DNA of 64,000 nt from NCBI GenBank assembly GCA_036365515.1, contig CM070873.1, positions 24,559,085 to 24,623,084 of the forward strand, given 5' to 3'. The stretch is from Torymus aiolomorphi (lineage: Eukaryota > Arthropoda > Insecta > Hymenoptera > Torymidae). A model generated the notes under the pieces. The model saw only the letters and a program-made list of their open reading frames with translations, was not told the origin of the DNA and did no database searches. Below, in pieces: positions 13,231-25,615 of the stretch. Numbering within the stretch: position 1 is the first letter of the stretch; each line of letters begins with the position of its first letter. The translations under genes and the position numbers were made by a program.

Positions 13231-16200
13231 GGTTTTCGGATGTAAATGTTTATAAGAATTGTGTACAAATCAATGTGTACTAATTTTTTAGCTATATTAT
13301 TACGTATTATTTCAAAAATTTGGAAAAATAACATTATAGTTATGTGACTGCGTGTATAATATTGTAACAATATTACTGCAATATTATTTTCATATTAAAA
13401 ACATAACTTTTAATTACACACTTGTTCAAAAGGTAAATCAGAAAGCTTGTCCTAGAATAACTACACACAGAGACTCTGAATCAAGTAAAAAAAAATGATA
13501 AAATACCTCGCATCTCGAATACCTTCCAGCCTTAAAGAAATTTTAAATTTAAATAAAGATAAATCACGTGACAAAACAGAGAGAGAAACATACGCGCTAC
13601 CCATTAAGGCTCCACCGAAGACACACGTTCTTTCTCTCGCTCCCTTTTATTTTAGTCTTGGCTTTGCGCGATATTTCCGTCCCTCGCGTGCGTGCGCGCG
13701 CATGCCTACTATACTCTCCACCACGTGGCTGCTTTTTCACCCTTTCTCCGAGATTCTAAATCCAGCGGATTTTTGATACTTCTTCGAGACTATGCGTGTC
13801 TTACGGGGATTACTTTGTATCTCTGGAATCTTTTTGTACGACTGATACATAAATATTAGCCTGACTTGTGAAATACCTTTAAATTTAATCCCGCAGGCTA
13901 TTTTGAGGTTATATAAACATTAATTAGGCAATAAAGTGCCATTTTATCGCAGTTTTCTCTGTCCAATTAAAATGGCATTTTCAATGCATAAACAATATAC
14001 ACGCAGGCGCGTATTATAACGATCAGCACATATTACCTTACCTTATCCCTCGCGTATCCAAGTAAAATATCAACTTTTTCGCGGACAATATCGACGCACG
14101 CGTGCGTGGATCTTATCGATTTTATTAATTTTGTTTCGAGCGAAGCAGCAGCAGCAACCTCGTCACAATGGCGTGTAAATCATACACACTATCTATATAC
14201 ACTGCGCGTACACGCCAACGCATCGTCTATTCGGAGAATCGCTCGCTCCTCTCCTGTTGCTGCTACTCCTTTATACGCCGTATTAATCTTCCATCCAAAT
14301 TGAGCATTGTGCATTTATCCGCGCACGGATCTTCGGTCGGAGATGGAGGGGTATATCGAGTGGTAAAAGTTTTCCGCGTCTAGGTGGTATAAATCTCGCA
14401 ACGTCGCAGTCGTGTGTCTGTATTTATAGGCGAGATTCGCCGCCGATGAAATAGTTCGCGAAGGTGTAATATTGATACTGCCAGGTTTAACGCGTGACAT
14501 TTTGAGGTTAGGTGGGCGTATAATGTATTTATCGTGGTTCTTTTTAATTACGCTCAAACGCTATACTTCTTAATTCTGTGAATTTAGAGGTTACGTTTTG
14601 ATTCGGATTCGAAAATATTTACATCTCATTACGCCTAATCGAACCCAAATAAACATTTTATATTTATGTCCAAAACATTGTGCGTCTCTCTCACCTGGAC
14701 CTTTCTACCACCCTAATAAAATACCTACCTCCTGCGATATTCTTTGCCTTATAGACCTGAACCGCCTCTCAAAACACACGCGACATTCATAAATCAGTCG
14801 AAAATCCGAAATACCACAGCGAGAAAAATGCCTCCTCAAAAGAATTTCTTCTTCTCGGTCGGAAAAAATTTTTCCACGCCTTGTGCTCTTCGACGAATGA
14901 AACACCTCCCGCCGAGTGCGTGGGTCTCTATTATATGTGTGTCATGCCTACTGGTATTGTGCGCCTCTCTGCTCTCACTTGGAGAGTATATACGCGGCGA
15001 GTAACGACTCTCGCCTCTCGTTGATGCGCCCTCGCGGTGAATAATGAGCGATCAGCCGGCATCGCTGCTGCTGCTGCTGCTGCTGCGTCCGTTACTTTTT
15101 TTTCGTTGGGTGTTTTGCGCGCGGTGGTGATGCGTCGGTGGGATTGGCTGGTAGGCAGTGAATTAACTTTTTGTTTTGATTATTAGAGATAATGTAAGGA
15201 ATGAATTTCTTTTTTAAAGTAATATAGAAAATTAATGAGAAATTTTAAAAAAGTTTGATATAATATTAATCAATTTGATAATAATAATGAAAAAAGCGTA
15301 AGATAAAAATATTGTTCAACTATTCTAGTGTCACTGAAGTTCATAATTTTGTTATTTTAATGGGTTTTATATTTTAATTTACTATTTGCATAATCTACGT
15401 ACCCCACTAAAGTGTCGCACACATAACCTCAACCACAAACATTCAGTTCCCACAGACCACTTCATTAAAACCGCTAAAACTACCAAGAAATTTTTCTGCC
15501 CTGCACCCTAATAAAAAATAATTATCGCAAGTGCGCTCAGAGACAACTTAAATCATTATATTTCGCGTGTGCGACCTAACCCTCTTTTCGTTTTTGTCCT
15601 GTGAACTGTAATTTCGCTGAAATTTACAACGCCACGCTGTTTCTGGCGTTTACTTCGCCGGTCCGCGATAAAACCATCTCTCTCACTGAAATTCGTGTGC
15701 ACACAGGTTAGACTTTGCGCATGCGCGCACCCACTTGCCCTTTTACGACACGGCTTCAGGAGCAGGCGTCTGAGGCAGTCGTTAACCCGAAAGCGCAAAA
15801 ATTGTGATTTACGTTTTTATAGCCGCGCGCGGTTGACTGGCCCGTATGCAAACGAACTTTATTGCTCACTCGTACTTAATGAGGATAATTTTTTTTGAGG
15901 CTGGCAGATTCGACATGTGGTGAAGCTGCTGAAAAGTTCGGGATGGCTCATTTGTAGTGAACTTAATTTTTTTTCGTGCAAATATAAAAATTGTAATAAT
16001 TCATAATTCAAAAGGTTTTATAAGCTGCTTAAAAATGTATAATATGAACGTTTTTTTTAATAAACATTCCTTAAAGATACAGTTACATTTTCCTTGAAGT
16101 CATAAAATCTGTAGAAGATAACTTGACGGACATATGAAATTAATATTGTAACAATGACATTAAGATGAAAAGAATATTCAGTGAAAACTATCTTTAATTA

Positions 16201-16578
16201 ATTTAATTAATTTGAAATTCACGGTAACGTGAGAACAACAATTCGATAACATCGCAACAGCCTAGTAATAACGTCACAATAATACTATATCAACATTGCA
16301 ACAGTACGACGATTAAATCAACATTTAATTTATAATCCCCGGTAGCGTAAAAGTCCCATTAACCTTTCGAAAACTAGATCATAGGATCTCTCGGATCCAT
16401 CGATCTCTCGCATCCACCACGCGAGACGACATTCCAGTCCGGAACGAGAGAGACGTTCGATTCGGCACGCTTAGCCGCCGACGCCCTTTTATCGGATTCC
16501 CCCCCTCCTTCATGCCGCAAGAAAGAAACTAGTTTCTCGTCGGCAGGCGTGCGTGTTTTTTCGTCAGCCGTGGAGCAG

Positions 16579-16580
<2 letters not shown>
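13231..16580. other. Non-coding stretch with several CpG-rich islands
   Basis: No gene supported. CpG-rich patches lie near 13,600-13,770, 14,090-14,350, 14,990-15,150, 15,640-15,850 and 16,380-16,560. A GCT/CTG run of about eight units lies at 15,063-15,087. The 60-95 codon frames over these patches occur on both strands and have no splice or start support. Confidence 0.4.

Positions 16581-16648
<68 letters not shown>
16581..16648. repeat. GA dinucleotide microsatellite
   Basis: An uninterrupted GA run of about 68 bp inside a CpG-rich patch. A frame through it gives alternating Arg-Glu and is not a gene. GA runs can bind GAGA-type factors in insects, but no function can be shown here. Confidence 0.9.
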
Positions 16649-16652
<4 letters not shown>

Positions 16653-17708
16653 CGCGCTTAATCTGGAACGTACACTCTCCGCTCCGGCCTTTTTACTCGC
16701 GTGTTTATTGTTCTCGGATTTAGTGTCAATAAAGTGTTCGTCTGCTGCCGGACATACGGGATCCTCGCGAACTGGAGTAGCGTCTTGCAGTAAAATGTGG
16801 TGGTGTCTTTACGACGCTGCCGATTCGGAATGATGGATTGGAGACTACAGAATTTTAGCGCTGGCTTTACTTTATAATCCACTGAATAAATAAGTATACT
16901 TTGATGGATTGAAAAAGTTCTGTGCCTCTGATCTCGTAAAAAGCTACCATCTATTTTTAGGTTATGTTAGGGTTTGTAATCTAATTTTTTGTATAGTATA
17001 GTAAGTTGTCAACTCTTCATCTCAGGCTTCAGTTTTCCGTATTACATCGAAGAAGATCTTCACAACCATAGCGATATACTTTTTACCTATCGGCATCGTT
17101 GGCAACACTGTCGAGAAACTCATAATTTTTCAACCGTGATTCGCAAAACTGCTCGACCTTCCCACATTCCCCCAACAAAGGGTTACATCTCGCGCGCGCG
17201 CATCGAATCGACGAATTTTCCGCGAAAGCTCGCCAAGGTGTTCCTTCTCGGAAAGCGCTATCGAATTACCGGACGCGCGCGCGCGCTTTTATAGCCCCTC
17301 ATCATTTTGTTTTTTTCGCTTTACGATTGGCCCCATTTTTGCGATGCTCGATCGATGCGCGCTTCTCACACGCGTTGAGACCGACCGGTTTTTTCCTTTC
17401 TCTTTCTCTCTCGCGTGCGCGATTTTTTTCGCCAAGTGTATAGTTTTTGGGGATTCTTAAGGATCGTCGGCCGATTACCATAATTCAGTCGACCGTTTTG
17501 TTTTGTCTATAATTTTGCTGAGGTCCGGATGGGTTTCGGCCGCTGGGGAGTGCCTAATTTCTGGGGTGGGGAGGGGTATTGAAATGGCTTACGGGACTTT
17601 TTTTTCTTTGTTTTTTGATTTACGATCGTTAATTGTGCAGGAAAAAGGGTGTAGTTGGTTTAAAATATGTTTATGCAAACTTATTTTTCAGAACTATACC
17701 AGCAAATA
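16649..17708. other. Non-coding stretch
   Basis: No gene supported. CpG-rich sequence lies at 17,180-17,420, with CGCGCGCGCGC near 17,275 and a CT-rich tract near 17,395-17,410. Confidence 0.4.
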
Positions 17709-18060
17709 CACGGAGAGAAATATTTATACAAAAATTCATATATATTTTACGAAATATATATATTTTTTAGTATAACTTTACCAATTTTTACTATACTATA
17801 TAGTAAAATGGAATTCACGATGAAAAAAATTTTTCGCAACCTACATTACCGACACATTTATTTCCTTAGTTACTTCGCATTTATGAAACGGACTTAGAAA
17901 TAATTTTTTTTATCTCTGAAAAACAAACGTGGAGACCGGGAATCGAACCCGAGCCTGTAAATCCGTAAGCCGCAGTTTTACCGCTACCCCACGCCGCACT
18001 TAAAAGATACTTCGTCTCGTCTACATATGCTACACCTCGAACAGCTGACGATCGTTTAAT
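17709..18060. mobile_element. CACGGAG-family element, left part, with tRNA-like body
   Basis: TA then CACGGAGAGAAATATTT marks a left end at 17,709, matching the other family members. The interior is AT-rich with ACTATA/TATAGT segments. A tRNA-like segment lies at 17,930-17,999. I could not find a clean right end; an eroded ATATTTCCTCTGACGCG near 18,190-18,215 is one possibility. The end coordinate given is therefore only the last part clearly associated. Confidence 0.5.
17930..17999 (-). other. tRNA-like sequence (Pol III boxes)
   Basis: On the minus strand an A-box-like GTGGGGTAGCGG is followed about 35 bp later by a near-perfect B box, GGTTCGATTCC, inside an intact T-arm (CGGG...CCCG). A T run follows, as at Pol III terminators. 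The acceptor arms pair poorly and I cannot assign an anticodon safely, so this is tRNA-derived rather than a working tRNA gene. Confidence 0.6.
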
Positions 18061-18933
18061 TTTTACTATATAACTGACTACCAAAAATTGATATACCTTT
18101 TATCAAATTTTAATACACTTATACCAATAATTGCTAAAAAATATACTAAGTAATCTATTACAAAATATATGGAATATCTGAATATCTGAAAATATATATA
18201 TTTCCTCTGACGCGGGAGCATAAATTCAATGTCGTTTTTATTGAAAAAGTTTTTGAATTTTCCATATTTGAGAAAAGTATACTGATACATTTTTCCTGCT
18301 TGAATAACCTATACTATTTCACACGATTATTATAAAGTTGTAAGCGAAGTTTCAAATACAAATAAAAGCGACACTATTACTTTCTCGTGCATTTATTTCA
18401 ATTCTTATTTTCGAACACCTTAAAGTGTACTTAGGCTGTTACAGAGTTTACTTACTTTAATGATGTTAACGGGTCAGACTGTGTCAGTCAAACGATCCTC
18501 GTTTGAATAGCTAAATATTGCACGACCGCTGAGGCACATTCATGATAGTGAATTGAATAGCTTATAACATTGATGCAATTTATTATACATATTTACTATG
18601 TTAATATCGCTAAATAATTTTATGCTCAGTTCGTAACTATCTCTTACGTTTTATGAAATCTTGGTAAACCTGGACATTAAAAACTTTATTTCGTAAAAAT
18701 TATGTCGCTGCTTTCCAAGAATGCAAATTTCTCAATGTTCAAGGTTTACGAACACAATGCCATTTCAGGCTCTCTTCCCCAAATAAATTACGAAGATTTG
18801 TTTCCGCGTCGAAGTTTAAACTCAATCCGAATGATGTCAACTTCTTATCCACAATCGATCACCGACAATTTTCTAACAACACTCCGCGCCCCCCTTTTAA
18901 CCAACATTTTTCACCGCGCCAAATCACCCCTAA
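18061..18933. other. Non-coding AT-rich stretch
   Basis: Nothing recognisable apart from the possible eroded right end of the preceding element near 18,190-18,215. The open frame from 18,702 runs into the foldback that follows and is not a gene. Confidence 0.4.
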
Positions 18934-18937
18934 TTAA

Positions 18938-19315
18938 GGGGATGCCATACTCGTACCATTACCGACCGAGCAATTCACACAGTTTCAAGCTGATTAAAAA
19001 TAAAATACGTCGAATCACAAAAAATCAAGAGAACACTCTTCTGTATTTTTTAACGTTCTATCATCCAGTCAAAGTTTGGAGTCGAAATATCAAGTCATTT
19101 TTGCAAAAACTTTGAACAGAGCGAAATTTAATTTCGTTCAAAGTTTTTGAAAAAACGGCTTGATATTTCGACTCCAAACTTTGACTGGATGATAGAACGT
19201 TAAAAAACACAGAAGAGTGTTCTCTTGATTTTTTGTGATTCGACGTATTTTATTTTTAATCAGCTTGAAACTGTGTGAATTGCTCGGTCGGTAATAGTAC
19301 GAGTAAGGCATCCCT
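18938..19315. mobile_element. TTAA-flanked foldback element
   Basis: Two arms of about 178 bp, one the reverse complement of the other with few differences, meet at about 19,125 around a GAAATTTAATTTC-like centre. The left end is TTAA then GGGGATGCC; the right end is GGCATCCCT then TTAA. A TTAA duplication is the hallmark of piggyBac-type, and some other, insertions. Frames on the two strands encode the same peptide because the arms mirror each other, not because a gene is present. Confidence 0.8.
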
Positions 19316-19789
19316 TTAAACACCTCAAAGTCCAAGTGAAATCCCTCCAGGCGAGCCACTACTACAGCGCTGACCATATTTCAATGGAGGGGGGAGAAAA
19401 TGACTTCCGCGAAACGATTCGCTTCTCGCGCTCGCGCGCAGATAATCGCGCGCTGATAATCCTGCGCGCTCGTGTCTTTATTGCGGGAAACTTGACACAG
19501 TTCTCCCTTTGTTCACCAGTTTTTGGAATTCGTCGCTGCTGCGAACCGCGACTTGGATGTGGCAAAACAATCGGTTTCGAGCGCCGCATGACGGCTTCGA
19601 AGCGCAAAAGTGGAGAGAGTTTTGGTGTAATAAAGAAGGATGGGATGAATTTGAAATTAGGAATTCGCGGATACGTAGAGAGTAATAAAGTGCAGGCTGA
19701 TGCTGTTGCAGTATTATGAGAGATAATGTTGTGTTTCTGGAAATGTAAAATTGGTAAATTTTGAAAAAGTAAATTATCTGTAATGATTA
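19316..19789. other. Non-coding stretch, CpG-rich
   Basis: A CpG-rich island covers about 19,410-19,620. A 127-codon plus-strand frame spans it but has no splice sites, no domain and a competing frame on the other strand. It was not accepted as a gene. Confidence 0.4.
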
Positions 19790-20648
19790 CACGGAGAAAA
19801 ATGTTATAATAAATTGTATTATAAGTATAATAAAAATTATTATATAGTATAGGAAAAGTGTGACATTTCCACTGTATGCTGCATTTTTGTTATAACTATA
19901 TGAATAATTACAACATTTTTAGTAATTTTGATTACAGTGTTGGTTAAAAAGTATTACGACATAAAAGAAAAATTGCTATACAACATAGCAAAAACTGCGA
20001 TATAGTAAAATTTGAAATATATTCTTTTAATTTTAGCCACCCGTCAGAAGAAATTTTGTTATCCAATATAGTAAAAATTGCCACAACTATAGTACTTTCT
20101 GCGTACGTCAAGTCGTGCACATGGTCTAATTGAGGTTATGTACTCCATTGCAATTTCACTTGGCCTTGCTTTTAAGTAAACAAAACTTTGAAAATCTCGA
20201 TTCAATCATTTTATTTTTTATTATGTACATTGATGATGAGTATTTTTTATGTAATTGTAGTTATTCAATATTATCATTTAAGAGATTTTGTAACCAGGGG
20301 TTTGACATATGTCAGTTCCAAAATTTTGTACTCAAGAATCCTACTTGGGTAAGTGGTTAGCGCGTCCGATTACCATGCTGAGGTCCCAGGATCGATCCCA
20401 ACCGTCGTCAAAAAAAAAATTTTATTTCTAATTTTAAATTTATTTTCACATTAAGTATTCTATTAAAATGCAAAAATAGTTCAAATAATGAAAAAAAAAA
20501 TTAATTTTTTGAAATTTAGTCAGCCATAAAAATTACTATGTTGTGTAACAAAAATTATTATAATTTCGATATGTCACACCGTTCTTATAAAATATAGTAA
20601 TTTCTCTCACATTTTATAATAAAATTTATTATAACATTTTTCTCCGTG
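19790..20648. mobile_element. CACGGAG-family element carrying a tRNA-like body
   Basis: The ends CACGGAGAAAAATGTTATAA and its near-perfect inverse (TTATAACATTTTTCTCCGTG) are flanked on both sides by TA (19,788-19,789 and 20,649-20,650). The 859-bp interior is AT-rich and non-coding apart from a tRNA-like sequence at 20,343-20,409. It is one of three family members in this window that hold such a sequence. Confidence 0.85.
20343..20409 (+). other. tRNA-like sequence (Pol III boxes)
   Basis: An A-box-like TAAGTGGTTAGCG is followed by a B-box-like GGATCGATCCC with a flanking CCC/GG T-arm remnant. The spacing suits a tRNA. An A run and then TTTT follow, compatible with Pol III termination. A central ATTACCATG could hold a glycine-type ACC anticodon, but the acceptor stem does not close. 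Its sequence differs from the bodies in the other two elements. Confidence 0.6.
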
Positions 20649-20805
20649 TAGTAGTAAAGAAAATGGCGGTTAAAAATATAATTACAACAAGAAAATGGTG
20701 TCAGTCCTTTCTTTAAAAAATGTTGGGCTTAGAACTTGAAAGTACGCGCGTACTATTCTACTATTCGCTACATGATTGGGTAATTCAGATTACCTGAAAA
20801 TTTAA

Positions 20806-21261
20806 ACGTATTTGAAATTCCGAACGTTCATAATGAACGAAATATTAGCTTAAAGTTTCTAATTTTCGAGGTGTTTGAAATTTCGAACGTTCATAGGAAC
20901 GAAAGATTTTTGCCATTTTCAAATTTAGCCGAATTTGGCTACTTAATACATTTAAAATCGGATAATAATTGTATTTCTTCACTTCTCACTCTTGCAGTCA
21001 CCAGTAAAGCACACTCCAGGGAATTCTAACCAGAATTAGAAACTTTAAGTTAATATTTCGTTCATTATGAACGTTCGGAATTTCAAACACGTAATTTTCG
21101 TTAGAATTTGTCGTAGTGGTTTTAGTCGTGCCTGCAAGAGTGAGAAGTGAAGAGATACAGTTATTATCATTTTTTAAATATATTAAGTAGCCAAATTCGG
21201 CTAAATCTGAACATGGCAAAAATCTTTCGTTCACTATGAACGTTCGAAATTTCAAGCACCT
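20806..21261. mobile_element. Family C MITE, outer copy, split by an inner copy
   Basis: The left end is ACGTATTTGAAATTCCGAAC and the right end reads in reverse as AGGTGCTTGAAATTTCGAAC. Both sides carry the 8-bp duplication AAATTTAA (20,798-20,805 and 21,262-21,269). A second family C copy interrupts it at 20,869-21,092. Arm cores are GAACGTTCATAATGAACG-like palindromes. No protein is encoded. Confidence 0.85.
20869..21092. mobile_element. Family C MITE, inner copy
   Basis: A 224-bp element with ends AGGTGTTTGAAATTTCGAAC and, reversed, ACGTGTTTGAAATTCCGAAC. It has a perfect 8-bp target duplication AATTTTCG (20,861-20,868 and 21,093-21,100). It lies inside another copy of the same family, so the family was active at least twice. 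Confidence 0.9.
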
Positions 21262-21268
21262 AAATTTA

Positions 21269-21490
21269 ATGAGTCTGAAGTTTGCAACGTTGGGGCGCAA
21301 CGAAATAAAAACATAATTCATTTTACTTCAAGTTTATACTAATTAATACTGATTTTGTGTGTCGATTTAGGGTTTTATAGTATAAAATACTTGATAACGA
21401 AGGTTTGGATAAAATTTTCATTGTTTAATAACTTTGAGCAATTGTAAAAATGATTTCGTTGCATTCCAACGATGCAAACTTCAAATCCAT
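21269..21490. mobile_element. MITE-A copy
   Basis: Ends ATGAGTCTGAAGTTTGC and GCAAACTTCAAATCCAT, length 222 bp. The 8-bp duplication TAAATTTA lies at 21,261-21,268 and 21,491-21,498. The left duplication overlaps the one flanking the neighbouring family C element, so this copy landed at that element's edge. Confidence 0.9.
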
Positions 21491-23249
21491 TAAATTTAAT
21501 TAAAAAAAAAATCAATTTAATTGACTCAGATTACACTCAAAATTTTTTTCTAATCTATAAAATGCTTTTATTAATTTAATTATGTCTCAATCAAATTGAA
21601 GAAAAATAAGCTCAACTAAACAAATATTATTTAAAAAGAAAAAAGACAGATTTCTATCAATGAACATTTTTTATTCATGATTTAAGAAGCTTTAAATCAG
21701 TGAAATTGTTATATAGGTTGCCGGCAATAAGATCTTTTTAAACTCAAATATTTTTTTTGCCAGTACATGTATTTCTAGTTACTTGAAGTTTGACAATTTT
21801 GCAAAAAAACATAAAAAAATGTTATTTATTTTATGACGTAGCTTGAAATGTAATTGTATGGACTTGAAAAGATTAATGATCAAACCTTATCTTAAAAATG
21901 TAATAAAATTAAAAATATCTTCTATTGTTTGGTTAGTGCGCAAGGTCGCGTTAAATAATTTTGCATGAAAATACGTTAAGAACAAATAATACCGAATGAT
22001 AATATTGAAAAATATTCAAGCTATGCTTTAAACACATCCCGGTACGTATGAAAATACACGATGAGCCATCTATTAATATATGTTTAACATAACCTCCAAA
22101 TACATACGCAAACCTAAAAAACATTATCAGAAAAACTCTTCTATCAGATTTAAAAACATTTGTATCGCTTTTGACGAAAAAAATTCAACAACACAATTTC
22201 TTATTAAACTATATATGATCCCAATACACTTACTTACGCGTCAGCCCCATAGAAAACGCATTTCTCTCCAACTGAACTGCACCCGACCGCACATTGCCAG
22301 CCACGTTATTGATTATACGCGCTGGAGCCGCACACTGCAACATCGAACACGCGCGTCGCGCCGAGGCAAAATTGCGCTACTCTCTCTCTCTTGAGAGAGA
22401 GAGAGAGAACGTTTTCCCGGCGAAAGAGAAGTAGAAAAAAAAATAGCTGACGATAATTCGCTGGCAGATCTTTATCTTTATCACCGACGCGCGCGCGTTT
22501 CTTTTCTGGGAAAAACAATGAATTAATATACACTCCGCGCGCTTACGTAAAATACACATTTTTTTCAAGTAACAACAATACGAATTTTTCAATTTATCTG
22601 TAGATGATGCGCGGCTTAAACACACACACTTTTGTATTGACCGCACGTTTTTTTTTCCGCCGCGGCGAGACATCGATTTTTTTCGCGACCGTTATGTGTC
22701 GAGAGTTCGACGCTTCGCCGCGGCTGATTCCCGGCCAGAATTAGTCATCGCGCGTTCCTGCGTGCACGTGCGGAGGATTGTGTTTTATTTTCCAGAGGGA
22801 TTATAAAGTTTTGTATAATTTTCGTCTCGGATTATTGAAATTCAATCGATTTTGTTCGGTTGAGGAAGTGGTGCGCAATTTTTCCAATGCTGAATGCAAT
22901 TTGGGACAGTGTTCCGGTACGACAACAGCGCTGTGCGTGGCAGTAAAAATGAGAAATTTTATTTCCTTGAAAGGAACAATTTTATGCGCAATAAACGTCG
23001 CGCGTGTGCTTTGGAGTAAAACGTTAAAGTCGGATCTTTTTACGTAAGAATAAACGCGCGCGCGCTTGGTATTGGCAGTTTGACAGGGAATTAAGGAAAG
23101 CGTAAATTCGACCTAAACCTTCGGGAATTAAAATTAAATTTTCCTCGATTGCGGTAATGGAAGCTTGATAGTTTCGTGGCTTATTCAGAAAGTCTTTTTA
23201 ATGTGTTTAATTATTTGGTTATTGCGTGTGATATCTAAAATAAAATATA
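21491..23249. other. Non-coding stretch with CpG-rich island
   Basis: No gene supported. A strong CpG-rich island covers about 22,240-22,770, with facing CT/GA runs at 22,380-22,408 and several CGCGCG steps. A smaller one lies near 22,990-23,070. Confidence 0.4.
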
Positions 23250-23472
23250 ATGGGTCTGAAGTTTGCAACGTTGGAGTGCAATGAAATGAAAAAAAAATTA
23301 TTTTGCTTCATGGTTATACGAATTAATAATTCATTTTGTGTGTAGATTTAGTGTTTTATAGAATAAAATAACTTTATAACAAAGGTTTAGATGAAATTTC
23401 CATTGTTTAACAAATTAATTAATTGTAAGAAATTATTTTGTTGCATTCTAACGATGCAAACTTCAGACCCAT
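23250..23472. mobile_element. MITE-A copy
   Basis: Ends ATGGGTCTGAAGTTTGC and GCAAACTTCAGACCCAT with a perfect 8-bp duplication AAAATATA on both sides. Length is 223 bp and the interior is AT-rich and non-coding. Confidence 0.9.
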
Positions 23473-23920
23473 AAAATATACATATGTATTTATAATCTGC
23501 ATTGTAAGAATTTGCTAGGGGTGCGACCGAGTAGTTCGAAATTTTTTTATTTTTTCTTTTTTGCATTACAAAATGCATGTAGCTATAAATAAAATTTTTA
23601 AGCATGTAAAATTGTAATGTTTGGACATATATGAAGCTAATATAATACTTTTTACTTCATTTTGAAATTGTTAACAATAAACTCGAAAAAAAAGTGCAAT
23701 TTTGATTGCATGAACTCGTGAGTTCTCATAAATTTTTTCTGAGCCTTTGGAACTTTTTAGTTTACTAAATTAATGTACTAGTTAAAAAATGTGGGTGATT
23801 TCAATATACAATTTTATCATTACACTATTGTATTCAAGTTTATCAAAAAAATAGGAAGAAATTTTCGAACTACTCGAGCCACCCCTAGAATTTGCATATA
23901 AAAGATTATATTTCAAGCTA

Positions 23921-24166
23921 CACAGAGAAAGAAGTTTTGGAAAAATTACCATATTGTCTCGTAAAGCTACCGCAGACTTTAAAGACTCGACACATTATCA
24001 TATTTTATAGTAAATTTTGCAATACTTTATAGTAAAATTTTCCTATATCTCTAGTAAAGTTTCACATAAATTATGGTAATGTTTTCGGTTTTTCAGCCTG
24101 TGGTAGCTTAACCAGACAGTACTATAATGTTTACAAAATAATTTTTACTAAACTTTATTCTCAGTG
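23921..24166. mobile_element. CACGGAG-family MITE with CAC(A/T)GAG ends
   Basis: The left end is TA|CACAGAGAAAG and the reversed right end is TA|CACTGAGAATAA, with TA on both flanks. Inner arms contain GTAGCT and GTAAAAATTA. The CACTGAG end is intermediate between CACGGAG and the CACTG ends of the 10-kb element at 45,410, suggesting they belong to one superfamily. Confidence 0.75.
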
Positions 24167-24487
24167 TACAATTGACATTCATCTATTTATAAATCCAACT
24201 AAATTATCAAACAATTGTAACCGAACCGTGTTAAAATTAATCAAAATTTTACTCTGATTTTACCTTTTATAAAAGGTATAATTACCTATAATAAATAATA
24301 CCCCAGCCTTGAAAGTTAAAAAACTACATTTCCTCAAGCAATTCATCTCGAAAACCAAAAGTTTTTGATAAACAGTTTAACAATCGCTCAATAAAACAGC
24401 CTTCCTTATAATACCACTCTAACATTAAAAATAACAACTCATTTACCTAAAAAAATAATAACAAAAACGATCAACCTCACTTTTACA

Positions 24488-24711
24488 ATGGGTCTAAAGT
24501 TTGCAACGTTGTAGCGCAACGAAATAAAAAAATATTTGATTTTACTTTATTTTTGTAATAATTAATATTAATTTTGCTTGTAGATTTATTTTATAGTAGT
24601 ATCAAATAACTTTATAACAAAGATTAAGATAAAATTGACATTGCTTAATAACTTTAATTAATTGTAAAAAATTATTTCGTTGCATTCCAACGATGCAAAC
24701 TTCAGACCCAT
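24488..24711. mobile_element. MITE-A copy
   Basis: Ends ATGGGTCTAAAGTTTGC and GCAAACTTCAGACCCAT with a perfect 8-bp duplication CTTTTACA on each side. Non-coding, 224 bp. Confidence 0.9.
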
Positions 24712-24738
24712 CTTTTACAAAATAAACTCAAAAAACTT

Positions 24739-24967
24739 ATGGATTTGAAGTTTGGTACGTTATAGTACAACGAATGAAAAAATATTAGGTTTTACTTCAA
24801 GTTCATAACAATTACTATCAATATTCCGTGTAAGTACGTTTATTATTTTAAAGTATCAAATAACTTTCTAACCAAGATGTAGATAAAATTTCCATTGCTC
24901 AATAACTTTGATTAATAGTAAAAAATTATTTCGTTGCACTCCATAACGATGCAAATTTCAGACCCAT
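24739..24967. mobile_element. MITE-A copy, diverged
   Basis: Ends ATGGATTTGAAGTTTGG and GCAAATTTCAGACCCAT with a perfect 8-bp duplication AAAAACTT on each side. Its divergence marks it as older than its neighbour 27 bp away. Confidence 0.85.
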
Positions 24968-25257
24968 AAAAACTTTCCATCCTCCAGTCTCACCACACAT
25001 ATACACACCTGAAAATCCACAATGAGTCGCGTCGCGCGCAAAGTGCGTTGGCGAACGGCCGACGAGCTATCGGCCGATTGCGCGTTTTTTACGCGTGCGC
25101 ACGTGCGCTCGGAGAGAGTTGATTTACCGATGGGAGTGGCGGGCGCCGATCCCTTCTCCGTCCGCTGCAGCTGCCGCCTCCTCCTCGCCAAGATCAAGGA
25201 CACGAACCTTTTACGTGCGAGCGTAGGGTTTCGCGAGGATGGTGACTGGATCTTTAC
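24968..25257. other. Short CpG-rich non-coding island
   Basis: CpG-rich sequence lies between two transposons. Frames of 81 codons run on both strands over the same bases, a sign of composition rather than coding. No splice signals support an exon. Confidence 0.4.
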
Positions 25258-25482
25258 AGGTGTTTGAAATTTCGAACGTTCATAGTGAACGAAAGATTTT
25301 TGCCATTTTCAAATTTAGCCGAATTTGGCTACTTAATACATTTAAAATCGGATAATAACTGTATTTCTTCACTTCTCACTCTTGCAGTCACCAGTAAACC
25401 ACACTCTGGGGAATTCTAACCAGAATTAGAAACTTTAAGTTAATATTTCGTTCATTATGAACGTTCGGAATTTCACACACGT
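25258..25482. mobile_element. Family C MITE
   Basis: Ends AGGTGTTTGAAATTTCG and, reversed, ACGTGTGTGAAATTCCG, with a perfect 8-bp duplication ATCTTTAC (25,250-25,257 and 25,483-25,490). Length is 225 bp, the same as the inner copy at 20,869. Confidence 0.9.
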
Positions 25483-25615
25483 ATCTTTACGTGGTTTGAG
25501 GGCTAAGGTTATTTTGGTACACTCGGTTCTTTATTGAAATTGGTGGAAGTGAATTTTCATTAACTGTAGTCAGAATTCGTTATTTTGAATTAGTGTTCGT
25601 CATGCTGAATTTCTA

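Noticed and set aside
16549..16833. 94-codon frame with an Arg-Glu run
   Set aside because: The run is the GA microsatellite; no splice or start support.
18702..19377. Two frames on opposite strands giving nearly the same protein
   Set aside because: They mirror each other because the DNA is a foldback repeat.
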